From Pseudolysinimonas yzui (GTDB lineage: Bacteria; Actinomycetota; Actinomycetes; Actinomycetales; Microbacteriaceae), in NCBI RefSeq assembly GCF_014653215.1, contig NZ_BNAI01000002.1, positions 124,001-188,000 on the forward strand: a stretch of DNA of 64,000 nucleotides, given 5' to 3'. The translations under genes were made by a program, and so were the position numbers. Under the pieces are notes generated by a model. The model saw nothing but the letters and a program-made list of their open reading frames with translations. It was not told the origin of the DNA and searched no databases. The stretch's first letter is position 1; each line of letters opens with the position of its first letter. Positions 34,268-42,056 of the stretch are shown piece after piece.

Positions 34268-35475
34268 CCGAAGGCTTCGACGATGGGGCGGAACTTGAGT
34301 TTCGTCTCGGCGAGTTCGCGGTCGGGGTCGGATTCGGCGACGATGCCGGCTCCGGCGAACGCGGTGAGGGTGCCGTCGGCATCCACTTCGGCGGATCGCA
34401 GCGAGATCGCCCACTTGCCGTCGCCCGCCTGGTCGACCCAGCCGACCGGTCCGCCGTAGCGGCCGCGGTCGAACGGTTCGAGTTCGCGGATCAGGTCGAG
34501 CGCCGCCCGCGTCGGGGTGCCGGCGACCGCCGCCGTCGGGTGGAGCGCGGCGACCAGGTCGAGCGCACCCGAGCCGTCGGAGAGCCGGCCGTGCACGTCG
34601 CTGGCGAGGTGCCAGAGGTTCGGCAACTTCAGGGTGAACGGCAGCTCGGTGGAGGTGATGCCGGGGCCGTGCGGCCGCAACGCCCGCAGCACGCTCTCCA
34701 CCGCGAACCGGTGCTCGTCGAGGTCTTTCGACGAGGTCGCGAGCTCGAGGGCCGCGGCGGCGTCGGCTTCGGCATCCGCCCCCCGCGCGTGGCTGCCGGC
34801 GAGCACCCGCGCCGTGACGTCGCCCCCATACACGCGCACGAGAGTCTCGGGGCTCGAGCCGAGGTGGCCGTCGACGGCGAACGTCCAGGTGTCGGGGTAG
34901 CCCAGGGCGAGCTCGAGCAGCACACGGCGCAGGTCGGCCCCGGCCGGCACGTGGCCGACGAGGTCGCGGGCGAGCACGACCTTCTCGAGCGATCCGGAGA
35001 GGATGCGGCCGACGGCGGAGCGCACGGCGTCGCGGTAGGCGTCGGGCGGCAGAGCACCCGGATGCAGCGACAGGCGGTACTCCGCGCCGAGCGGGGATGC
35101 GGTGATCGCGTCGTCGGCACCGTTGACGCGGGTCACCCAGCCGACCCCGTTGCGCCGACCGATCACCACCCGGGGCACGATCAGCACGCTGGTGCGGGTG
35201 GAGTCGTCGTCGAACGCGAACGCCCCGAACCCGACGAGCCCGGAGCCGCCGATGCGCACCTCGTCGTCGACCCGCGCGCTCGCCGCGACCTCGCGCCAGG
35301 CGGCGGCGGCATCCGCCAGCCGGGTCGGGCCGCGGAACTCCAGACGCAGGGCCTCACCGATGCCGGCGATGCCGTCACCGCGCCGGAGGAACAGCAGAGG
35401 GTGCGTGGGATCCGAGTACGGGATGAGCGAAGGAACCGGATCGATCCGGCGCGTTTCGACGGTGAGGTCCGTCAC
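34264..35475 (-). CDS. menF: Isochorismate synthase MenF
   Basis: A 403-residue chorismate-binding enzyme that converts chorismate to isochorismate, the entry to menaquinone synthesis. The C-terminal chorismate-binding core is clear: SLEKVVLARDLVGHV, GSSPETLVRVYGGDV, the [17 protein letters not shown] motif and FDRGRYGGPVGWVD, ending with the Mg2+-binding segment AGAGIVAESDPDRELAETK. GTG start at 35475. An siderophore-type isochorismate synthase is an alternative, but the men context supports MenF. It is divergent from menG with 70 bases between. Confidence 0.92.
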   Translation of the reverse strand: MTDLTVETRRIDPVPSLIPYSDPTHPLLFLRRGDGIAGIGEALRLEFRGPTRLADAAAAWREVAASARVDDEVRIGGSGLVGFGAFAFDDDSTRTSVLIVPRVVIGRRNGVGWVTRVNGADDAITASPLGAEYRLSLHPGALPPDAYRDAVRSAVGRILSGSLEKVVLARDLVGHVPAGADLRRVLLELALGYPDTWTFAVDGHLGSSPETLVRVYGGDVTARVLAGSHARGADAEADAAAALELATSSKDLDEHRFAVESVLRALRPHGPGITSTELPFTLKLPNLWHLASDVHGRLSDGSGALDLVAALHPTAAVAGTPTRAALDLIRELEPFDRGRYGGPVGWVDQAGDGKWAISLRSAEVDADGTLTAFAGAGIVAESDPDRELAETKLKFRPIVEAFG

Positions 35476-35545
35476 CCCTCCAGCCTAAGCCGCCTCCGGT
35501 CCGCGCCCGAACCGGGCTTCCGCGCCCCGCGTAGGATGGACCCTC

Positions 35546-36307
35546 GTGAGCAGGGCGGATCTGAGCAAAGACCCGGATGACGTATCCGGGATGTTCGATC
35601 ACGTCGCCGCCGGCTACGACCGCACCAACACGGCACTCAGCGTCGGCAACGACTTCCTCTGGCGCATCGCGACCGCGAAGGCGATCGACCCGAAGCCCGG
35701 CGAGCGCGTCCTCGACATCGCCTGCGGCACCGGCACGTCCACCCTGCCGCTCGCCAAGTCGGGGGCGACCGTCGTCGGCGTCGACTTCTCGCCGGAGATG
35801 ATCGCCGAAGCCGGCAGACGGCATCCCAAGATCGAGTTCCGCCAGGCGGATGCGATGAAGCTGCCGTTCGGCGACGACGAGTTCGACGCCGTCACCATCA
35901 GTTTCGGGCTGCGCAACGTGCAGGATCCGAAGCAAGCGCTCGCCGAGATGTACCGGGTGCTCAAGCCGGGCGGCCGGGTCGTCATCTGCGAGTTCTCGAA
36001 GCCGCCGCGGGCGCTGCTGCGCGCGGGCTACTTCGCCTACCTGAAAGTCGTCGCGCCGGTGGTCGTCGGCATCACGTCGTCGAACCCGGAGGCCTATCGC
36101 TACCTCGTCGAGTCGATCCGCGAGTGGCCCGATCAGGGCACGCTGACCCAGTGGATCCGCGGGGTCGGCTTCACCCGGGTCGCCTACCGCAACCTCACCG
36201 CGGGCGTCGTCGCGCTGCACCGCGGACGCAAGCCCGAAGACCAGGCGATCCGCGCCGCGACGGCCCGACGCACGGGTCGTTCCCGCCAGCCCGGCACGAC
36301 GGGCTGA
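35546..36307 (+). CDS. menG: Demethylmenaquinone methyltransferase MenG (UbiE family)
   Basis: A 253-residue SAM-dependent methyltransferase for the final step to menaquinone. Motif I is VLDIACGTGTSTLPLAKSG (about residues 54-72), followed by GVDFSPEMI and the family segments FDAVTISFGLRNVQDPKQAL and EMYRVLKPGGRVVICEFS. The C-terminal tail is basic. GTG 35546 has AGGATGG six bases upstream. Spacing to the polyprenyl synthase gene is only 7 bases, so the two form an operon. Confidence 0.95.
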   Translation: MSRADLSKDPDDVSGMFDHVAAGYDRTNTALSVGNDFLWRIATAKAIDPKPGERVLDIACGTGTSTLPLAKSGATVVGVDFSPEMIAEAGRRHPKIEFRQADAMKLPFGDDEFDAVTISFGLRNVQDPKQALAEMYRVLKPGGRVVICEFSKPPRALLRAGYFAYLKVVAPVVVGITSSNPEAYRYLVESIREWPDQGTLTQWIRGVGFTRVAYRNLTAGVVALHRGRKPEDQAIRAATARRTGRSRQPGTTG

Positions 36308-36314
36308 CGCCGGC

Positions 36315-37421
36315 GTGACTCCTGACGCTCCGACAGATCGGCCGATCGTGAAACCGAGCCCCTCCCTCGCCCGCCGGAGCAAGACGCTCAGCTCGTCGCT
36401 CGGGCTCGGCGAGAAGCTGTTCGCTTCGAGTGAGGAGCGTCAGTTCGTCGCCGACATCGAGGCGGGGCTCGAGATCGTCGAGCAGCAGCTCGCCGAGCAG
36501 GTGCGGTTCACCGACGAGATCGCCGACGTCACGACCCGCTATCTGCTGGATGCCGGCGGCAAGCGGGTGCGACCGGTGCTGACCCTGCTCACCGCGCAGC
36601 TCGGATCGGGCACCAACGACGACGTGCTCACGGCGGCGCAGGCGATCGAGATCACCCACCTCGCGTCGCTGTACCACGACGACGTGATGGACGAGGCGGA
36701 GATGCGCCGCGGGGTGCCGAGTGCGCAGACCGTGTGGGGCAACTCGGTGGCGATCCTCACCGGCGACCTGCTGTTCGCCCGGGCGTCGAAACTCATCGCC
36801 TCGCTCGGGGAGCGGGCGCTCACCATCCAGGCCTCCACGTTCGAGCGGCTGTGCCTCGGCCAGTTGCACGAGACCCTCGGGCCGCAGCCGGGCGAAGACC
36901 CGATCGAGCACTACCTGCAGGTGCTCGCCGACAAGACCGGGTCGCTCATCGCCCTCGCCGGACTCGTCGGGGTGATCTTCTCCGATGCCCCCGAGGAGTA
37001 CCGCGAACCGGTCGAACTGTTCGGGGAACGCATCGGCGTCGCGTTCCAGCTCATCGACGACGTCATCGACCTGTCGAGTGCGGTCGAGCAGACCGGAAAG
37101 ACCGCCGGCACCGACCTGCGGGCCGGGGTGCCGACTCTTCCGCTGCTCTACCTGCGCCAGCGCGCCGCCACCGAGGCCGACGCGGCGGAGCTGCTCGAGC
37201 GGCTGGAACGCGACATCGTCGGCTCGACCGAAGACGCCATCCACCCGGACTTCGCGGTCGCCGTCGCAGAGCTGCGCCACCACCAGGTGACTGCCGATAC
37301 ACTCGCCGAGGCGAATCGCTGGTCTGACTGGGCGGTGGAGGCTCTCGAGCCCCTCCCCGACGGTCCCGTCAAGAAGGCGCTCACGCGCTTCGCGAAGGCG
37401 ATCGTCGAACGGTCGGGCTGA
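36315..37421 (+). CDS. Polyprenyl diphosphate synthase (long chain, for menaquinone side chain)
   Basis: A 368-residue trans-prenyltransferase. The first Asp-rich motif is LASLYHDDVMDEAEMRRG (DDxxD) with GGKRVRPVL before it, and the second is FQLIDDVIDLSSAVEQTGK (DDxxD) with the Lys after it. Residues before the first Asp motif, which set product length, are small to medium, consistent with a C35-C50 product, but length is not certain. The genomic position after menG indicates supply of the menaquinone side chain (as GrcC1 in mycobacteria). GTG start at 36315. Confidence 0.92.
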   Translation: MTPDAPTDRPIVKPSPSLARRSKTLSSSLGLGEKLFASSEERQFVADIEAGLEIVEQQLAEQVRFTDEIADVTTRYLLDAGGKRVRPVLTLLTAQLGSGTNDDVLTAAQAIEITHLASLYHDDVMDEAEMRRGVPSAQTVWGNSVAILTGDLLFARASKLIASLGERALTIQASTFERLCLGQLHETLGPQPGEDPIEHYLQVLADKTGSLIALAGLVGVIFSDAPEEYREPVELFGERIGVAFQLIDDVIDLSSAVEQTGKTAGTDLRAGVPTLPLLYLRQRAATEADAAELLERLERDIVGSTEDAIHPDFAVAVAELRHHQVTADTLAEANRWSDWAVEALEPLPDGPVKKALTRFAKAIVERSG

Positions 37422-37460
37422 CCGAAGCCCCCCGCGAGCATTCAGAGTAAGGAACCCCCG

Positions 37461-38816
37461 TTGACCAAGCTCCGCCTGGCCATCGTTGGCGCCGGACCGG
37501 CCGGCATCTATGCGGCCGACATCCTGCTGAAGCACGACCGGCCGTTCGATGTCTCGATCGACCTGTTCGAGCAGTTGCCCGCCCCGTATGGCCTGGTGCG
37601 CTACGGCGTAGCTCCCGACCACCCGCGCATCAAGGGCATCATCACGGCCCTGCGCGATGTGCTCGACCGCGGCGACATCCGCATCTTCGGCAACGTCACC
37701 TACGGGCGCGACATCACGCTCGACGACCTGAAGAAGCACTACAACGCCGTCATCTTCAGCACCGGAGCGATTCGGGATGCCGCGCTCGACATCCCCGGAA
37801 TCGATCTACCCGGCTCCCACGGTGCCGCCGAGTTCGTGTCGTGGTACGACGGGCACCCCGACGTGCCGCGCGAATGGCCGCTCGATGCCGCCTCGGTCGC
37901 GGTCGTCGGCAACGGCAACGTCGCGCTCGACGTGGCGCGGATGCTGGCGAAGCACGCCGAGGATCTGCTGCCGACCGAGGTGCCTGCCAACGTCTACGAC
38001 ATCCTCAAGGCGTCGCCGGTGACCGACGTGCACGTCTTCGGGCGGCGCGGCCCGATGCAGGTGAAGTTCAGCCCGCTCGAGTTGCGCGAACTCGGTGAGC
38101 TGCGGGATGTCGACATGGTCGTCTACGACGAGGACTTCGACTACGACGACGCGGCGCGGGCGGCGATCGAGTCGAACAAGCAGATCTTCGTGATCGACAA
38201 GGTGTTCTCGAAGTGGCGCTCGGAGCCCGCCGGGGAGGCGTCGCGGCGGTTGCACCTGCACTTCTACGCGAAGCCGCTCGAGGTCGTGGCCGGCCCCGAT
38301 GGGCGGGTCGCGGCGTTCCGGTACGAGCGCACCGAGCCGGATGGCGCAGGCGGCGTGCGCGGAACCGGTGAGATCCGCGAGGTGGAGGTCGGCCAGTTCT
38401 ACCGGGCGGTCGGCTACTTCGGATCGCCGCTCGACGGCATCCCGTTCGACGAGCGACGCGGGGTCATCCCCAACCGCGAGGGGCAGGTACTGGCGACCGA
38501 CAACGAGATCCTGCCCGGCGTGTACGCGACCGGCTGGATCAAGCGCGGCCCGGTCGGCCTGATCGGGCACACCAAGTCGGATGCGATGGAGACGGTCTCG
38601 CACCTGGTCAACGACCAGTCGTCGTGGTGGAGCCCCTCGTCACCGTCGGAGGCCTCGGTGGTCGAGCTGCTCGAGTCGCGCGGCATCGAGTACACCGACC
38701 TCGCGGGCTGGCACCGACTCGACACCCACGAGATCGCGCTGGGTGAGCCGCAGGGTCGTGCCCGCATCAAGGTCGTGCCGCGCGACGAGATGGTGACGAT
38801 CTCCCGCGGTCGTTAG
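37461..38816 (+). CDS. fprA: FprA-like NADPH-ferredoxin reductase (adrenodoxin reductase family)
   Basis: A 451-residue FAD enzyme. The FAD-binding GxGxxG is IVGAGPAGIYAADIL (residues 8-22), the YGVAPDHPRIKGI segment follows, the NADP-binding site is AVVGNGNVALDVARML (about 150-165), and FGRRGPMQVKFSPLELREL is a family hallmark, as is the C-terminal YATGWIKRGPVGLIGHTKSDA. It passes electrons from NADPH to ferredoxins. The start is TTG 37461 with AAGGA eight bases upstream; no ATG or GTG fits. It follows the polyprenyl synthase after 39 bases and could share its transcript. Confidence 0.93.
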   Translation: MTKLRLAIVGAGPAGIYAADILLKHDRPFDVSIDLFEQLPAPYGLVRYGVAPDHPRIKGIITALRDVLDRGDIRIFGNVTYGRDITLDDLKKHYNAVIFSTGAIRDAALDIPGIDLPGSHGAAEFVSWYDGHPDVPREWPLDAASVAVVGNGNVALDVARMLAKHAEDLLPTEVPANVYDILKASPVTDVHVFGRRGPMQVKFSPLELRELGELRDVDMVVYDEDFDYDDAARAAIESNKQIFVIDKVFSKWRSEPAGEASRRLHLHFYAKPLEVVAGPDGRVAAFRYERTEPDGAGGVRGTGEIREVEVGQFYRAVGYFGSPLDGIPFDERRGVIPNREGQVLATDNEILPGVYATGWIKRGPVGLIGHTKSDAMETVSHLVNDQSSWWSPSSPSEASVVELLESRGIEYTDLAGWHRLDTHEIALGEPQGRARIKVVPRDEMVTISRGR

Positions 38817-38840
38817 TCATCGCCCAGTAACGTCGGGCGC

Positions 38841-39482
38841 ATGACGCCTGCCGAGATCGCCCTCGTCGGGGGCGCGACACTGCTCGGGGCGGTGCTGGGT
38901 GCCACTGTGCTGCCGCGGTGGGCCGACCTCGAGTCGCGGTCGGCGGCGCGATCCGGGCCGCGCACCCGGGTCGCCGGAGCCATCGTCACGGCGTTCGCAT
39001 TCGGCGTGCTCGCGCTGCGGGTGGGGATGGATGCCGTCCTCCCGGCGTTCCTCGTCGTCATGGCGGTCGGGACGGCGATCTCGATCGTCGATCTGCGCGA
39101 GAAGCGCATCCCGAACCGGATGCTGCTGGTGGCGGCTCCGGTCGTGCTGGCGCTGCTGGTGGCGGGGATACTCGTGCGCGGCGAGCCGACGCGGATTCTC
39201 TGGGCGCTTGCGGGAGCCGCCGCCCTCTTCGTGGTGTACTTCCTGATCGCACTGGCCGTACCCGCGGCGATGGGGATGGGGGACGTCAAACTGGCCGCGC
39301 TGCTCGGTGCACCGCTCGGGGCGGTAGGCCTCACCAGCTGGCTCACCGGCCTGGTCGCGGCCTTCCTGGTTGGTGGCGTGGTTGCGGTGATATCCCTGGT
39401 GGCGGGGCGAGTCGGCTGGCGGGGCAGCATCCCGTTCGGCCCGTGGATGGTTGTCGGCGCCCTCGTCGGACTCGCCATATAG
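38841..39482 (+). CDS. tadV: Prepilin peptidase of the Tad locus (A24A, TadV/CpaA)
   Basis: A 213-residue membrane aspartate protease that processes Flp prepilins. The two catalytic Asp motifs are present: one in ISIVDLREKRIPNRMLL (about residue 83) and the second in the GxGD-type AMGMGDVKLAALLGAPLG (about residue 147). Six membrane segments fit the family; there is no N-terminal methylase domain, as usual for Tad peptidases. ATG 38841. A hairpin follows the stop and probably separates it from the pilin operon. Confidence 0.93.
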   Translation: MTPAEIALVGGATLLGAVLGATVLPRWADLESRSAARSGPRTRVAGAIVTAFAFGVLALRVGMDAVLPAFLVVMAVGTAISIVDLREKRIPNRMLLVAAPVVLALLVAGILVRGEPTRILWALAGAAALFVVYFLIALAVPAAMGMGDVKLAALLGAPLGAVGLTSWLTGLVAAFLVGGVVAVISLVAGRVGWRGSIPFGPWMVVGALVGLAI

Positions 39483-39514
39483 CAGCAATTCCGGATACTC
39501 CCCAGGTACCGAAT

Positions 39515-39532
39515 CGTGAGACTTCCCTCACG
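39515..39532 (+). terminator. Hairpin with T-rich tail after tadV
   Basis: Arms CGTGAG (39515-39520) and CTCACG (39527-39532) with a 6-base loop, directly followed by TTTCTTGT. This is the closest to a classical intrinsic terminator seen in the window, although the stem is short. Confidence 0.5.
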
Positions 39533-39536
39533 TTTC

Positions 39537-39565
39537 TTGTGGGCATTTTGGGGGACCGCTACCGT
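39537..39565 (+). promoter_or_regulatory. Candidate promoter of the Flp pilin operon
   Basis: TTGTGG (39537-39542) and TACCGT (39560-39565) are separated by 17 bases, a fair match to a housekeeping sigma-70-type promoter. It would give a leader of about 120 bases before the pilin ATG. The leader holds three C5 tracts (39605-39609, 39653-39657, 39668-39672), two of them in the repeated sequence CCCCCAAC. Confidence 0.4.
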
Positions 39566-39692
39566 TTAGCCACCCCAGCACGACGACTGATCCTCAGGAT
39601 TTATCCCCCGAACTTGAGGCGCTCGGTAACCCGCGGTCGTACTGACGCTTTACCCCCAACAGAAAATCCCCCAACCCGAAAAGGCCGAACCC

Positions 39693-39869
39693 ATGTTGAA
39701 GGCTCTTGTTTCCCTGCAGTCCCGTGTCAACTCGCTCCGCGACGAAGATGGCAACGCCGCTGAGTACGGGCTGATCATCGCGGGCGTCGCCGTCGTGATC
39801 ATCGTCGGTCTCGGTGTTCTCGCCGCAGCCCTCAATGGGCTGTTCGGCGAAGTCGCCCTCAAGCTCTGA
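39693..39869 (+). CDS. flp: Flp family type IVb pilin, 58 residues
   Basis: A 58-residue prepilin too short for many gene callers. It has a hydrophilic leader MLKALVSLQSRVNSLRDEDG, then the processing region GNAAEYGLIIAG with the Flp Glu-Tyr pair, followed by a hydrophobic helix VAVVIIVGLGVLAAAL and a short tail ending VALKL. After cleavage by TadV the mature pilin would be about 38 residues. The Glu is at +4 if cleavage follows the Gly at 20, while most Flp pilins have it at +5. AAGG lies upstream of the ATG at 39693. The tad genes follow on the same strand. Confidence 0.93.
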   Translation: MLKALVSLQSRVNSLRDEDGNAAEYGLIIAGVAVVIIVGLGVLAAALNGLFGEVALKL

Positions 39870-39929
39870 TCGCGAAGGTCGAGTTGGAACGGGAGGCCCG
39901 CAACGGCCTCCCGTTCCGGAGGGTCACCG

Positions 39930-40319
39930 ATGTTCCGACGAAGTCCTACCGAACGCGGCGCGGCAGCGGTTGAGTTCGCGCTTATCCTGCCCGTCTTCGT
40001 GCTCCTGATCGTGGGAATGCTCGAGTTCGCTCGGGCGTACAACGCTCAGATCTCCATCTCCAACGCCGCCCGCGAGGGCGCGAGGGTGATGGCCGTCCAC
40101 GACGATGTCGCGCTCGCACGTGCTTCGGCCATCGACGCCGCCGTCTCGCTCAACCCGGCTCTCGCCCCGGGCGACGTGGCGATCTCGCCCGCGTCATGTG
40201 CTGCGGCGGTGGACGGCACCGTCGAAGTGTCGATCGACTACGACTTGCCCTTGATGACCGGCTTCTTCGGGATCACCCTCCCGATCTCTGGAGTAGGAGT
40301 GATGCTATGCGGTGGTTGA
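39930..40319 (+). CDS. tadE: TadE family pilus assembly protein
   Basis: A 129-residue pseudopilin-like protein. The N-terminal TadE motif is RGAAAVEFALILPVFVLLI, with the Glu of the processing region and a membrane helix, followed by GMLEFARAYNAQISISNAAREGARV, which is typical of TadE. The rest is extracytoplasmic and has two Cys (SPASCAA and the final MLCGG). GGAGG lies just upstream of ATG 39930. The next gene overlaps its end by 13 bases. Confidence 0.92.
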   Translation: MFRRSPTERGAAAVEFALILPVFVLLIVGMLEFARAYNAQISISNAAREGARVMAVHDDVALARASAIDAAVSLNPALAPGDVAISPASCAAAVDGTVEVSIDYDLPLMTGFFGITLPISGVGVMLCGG

Positions 40320-41269
40320 ATCGCCTGCTTCGCCAGGAACGCGGCGCGACTGCGGTGATCTTCGGCCTGTTGCTTATACCCCTGCTCGGGGCGACGGCCA
40401 TCGCCGTCGACGTCGGGGCCCTATACGCCGAGCGCGCTCAACTGCAGAACGGTGCCGACGCCGCAGCACTCGCGGTCGCTGCGGACTGCGCCGACAGCAC
40501 GGGATGCGGGGGGTCCTCGGCGATCGCCGCCTCGTTCGCCGACGACAACGCCGTCGATGGGGCCGCGGCTACCCTCACCCCCACCTTCCCGACCAGCAGC
40601 TCGGTGCGGGTCGACGCGCACACCGCCAATCCTGACGGCACCGAGGCGCTCAGCCACCCGTTCGCCCAGTTCATCGGCTTCGACTCGACGACGGTCGACG
40701 CCGATGCCACGGCGGAGTGGGGAAGTCCGAGTTCCGGAGCGGTCATCCCACTTGCGCTCGCCTATTGCGAGTTCTCAGGGGTCGCCACCGGCGTTCGCAC
40801 GCTCATCCAGTACGACACCAACAAGCCGTGCAAAGGGCCGACTGGGCAACCGATCAAGGGCGGATTCGGTTGGCTCGACCAGGATCGCGGAGAGTGCCTC
40901 GTCGATGTCGATCTCGAGGCGCCGTGGATCGGAAGCGACCCCGGGCTCGACCCGCCGAACAACTGCACGAGCATGTTCTCGACGCTCGAGGGCTCGACGG
41001 TGCTCATCCCCGTCTACGACGGTGCCAACAACGTGAACGGACAAAACGGCGAGTTCCACATCTATGCCTTTGCCGCATTCCTGGTCACCGGTTGGAAGTT
41101 CACCGGCAACGGCAACTCGATCATGAACAACCCGGATCCGCTCGCCCCGAGCTGCGTCGGCAACTGCCGGGGCATCCAGGGCTACTTCGTCGAGTGGGTC
41201 GAAGTCGGAGGCGATTGGGAGCTCGGCGGCAGTGACCTCGGGCTGAGTGTCGTGCGTCTGATCGACTGA
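40307..41269 (+). CDS. TadG-like pilus assembly protein
   Basis: A 320-residue protein. The N-terminus RQERGATAVIFGLLLIPLL is the TadE/TadG-type motif with a membrane helix, followed by GATAIAVDVGALYAERAQLQ and the NGADAAALAVA segment shared by TadG-related proteins. The remaining 240 residues are extracytoplasmic, with eight Cys including DCADSTGCGG and PSCVGNCRG, and no von Willebrand A domain, so it is a shorter actinobacterial variant. ATG 40307 lies in the end of tadE behind GGAG. It likely helps Flp pilus assembly or surface anchoring. Confidence 0.85.
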   Translation: MRWLNRLLRQERGATAVIFGLLLIPLLGATAIAVDVGALYAERAQLQNGADAAALAVAADCADSTGCGGSSAIAASFADDNAVDGAAATLTPTFPTSSSVRVDAHTANPDGTEALSHPFAQFIGFDSTTVDADATAEWGSPSSGAVIPLALAYCEFSGVATGVRTLIQYDTNKPCKGPTGQPIKGGFGWLDQDRGECLVDVDLEAPWIGSDPGLDPPNNCTSMFSTLEGSTVLIPVYDGANNVNGQNGEFHIYAFAAFLVTGWKFTGNGNSIMNNPDPLAPSCVGNCRGIQGYFVEWVEVGGDWELGGSDLGLSVVRLID

Positions 41270-41321
41270 CCGACGACCCCGCGCTACCCATTCACTCCCG
41301 ACCGAACCGAGAGCCCGAATC

Positions 41322-42056
41322 ATGAGAATCCGAATCATCGGGGCGATCCTCGCCCTCGTCCTGGCCGTCGTGGGCACGGTGGTGGTCGTGCTCTACGTGC
41401 GCGACGCCGACGTGCGAGCGGCAAACGGGGCCGAGCTGGTGTCCGTCTATGTCGTCCACACGACCGTGCCGCAAGGGACGCCTGGCGAGGAGATCTCGGA
41501 CTACGTGAGCGTCGAGCGGTACGCCCGGGACGCCATCCAACCCGACCACATCACGGCGCTGCGCGACGTAGCCGGAGAGGTCACGACCGTCACCCTGCTT
41601 CCCGGCGACCAGCTCGTCGAGGGTCGGTTCGCCGACCCAGCAGACCTTGCGGCACAGGGGAATGTCGTCATCCCTGAAGGAATGCAGGAGGTGACTGTGG
41701 CGCTGCCGGTCGAGCAGGTCGTCGGCGGCGCCGTACGTGGCGGCAGCACCGTGGGCGTCGTGATCACCGTGCTCGGCGAAGAGTCCGGCGCGACCACCGG
41801 TTTCGCGCTCCACAAGGTGCTCGTCACCCGGACGCAGGCCGGCGACAACTACGTTCCGGACGCCTCGGCACAGGATGCCGCTCCCGTCGCGACGATCATG
41901 GTCACGCTCGCCCTGACGGCGACCGATGTTCAGCGCGTCGTCTGGGCGGCCGAGATGCAGCAGAACGACCGCGCCGGCATCTGGCTGACGCTTGAGCCCG
42001 ACGAAGCCGACCAGACGATTCCCGGGCTCGTGACCGGAGACGACTTCTTCGGGTGA
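41322..42056 (+). CDS. cpaB: CpaB/RcpC family Flp pilus assembly protein
   Basis: A 244-residue protein with an N-terminal membrane anchor (RIIGAILALVLAVVGTVVVVL), a SAF-like domain (VYVVHTTVPQGTPGEEIS to LLPGDQLVEGRFADP) and a beta-rich RcpC domain (VTVALPVEQVVGGAVRGGS followed by GVVITVLG). CpaB is an extracytoplasmic part of the Tad secretion machine. The last bases overlap the GTG of tadZ (GTGA). Confidence 0.88.
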   Translation: MRIRIIGAILALVLAVVGTVVVVLYVRDADVRAANGAELVSVYVVHTTVPQGTPGEEISDYVSVERYARDAIQPDHITALRDVAGEVTTVTLLPGDQLVEGRFADPADLAAQGNVVIPEGMQEVTVALPVEQVVGGAVRGGSTVGVVITVLGEESGATTGFALHKVLVTRTQAGDNYVPDASAQDAAPVATIMVTLALTATDVQRVVWAAEMQQNDRAGIWLTLEPDEADQTIPGLVTGDDFFG

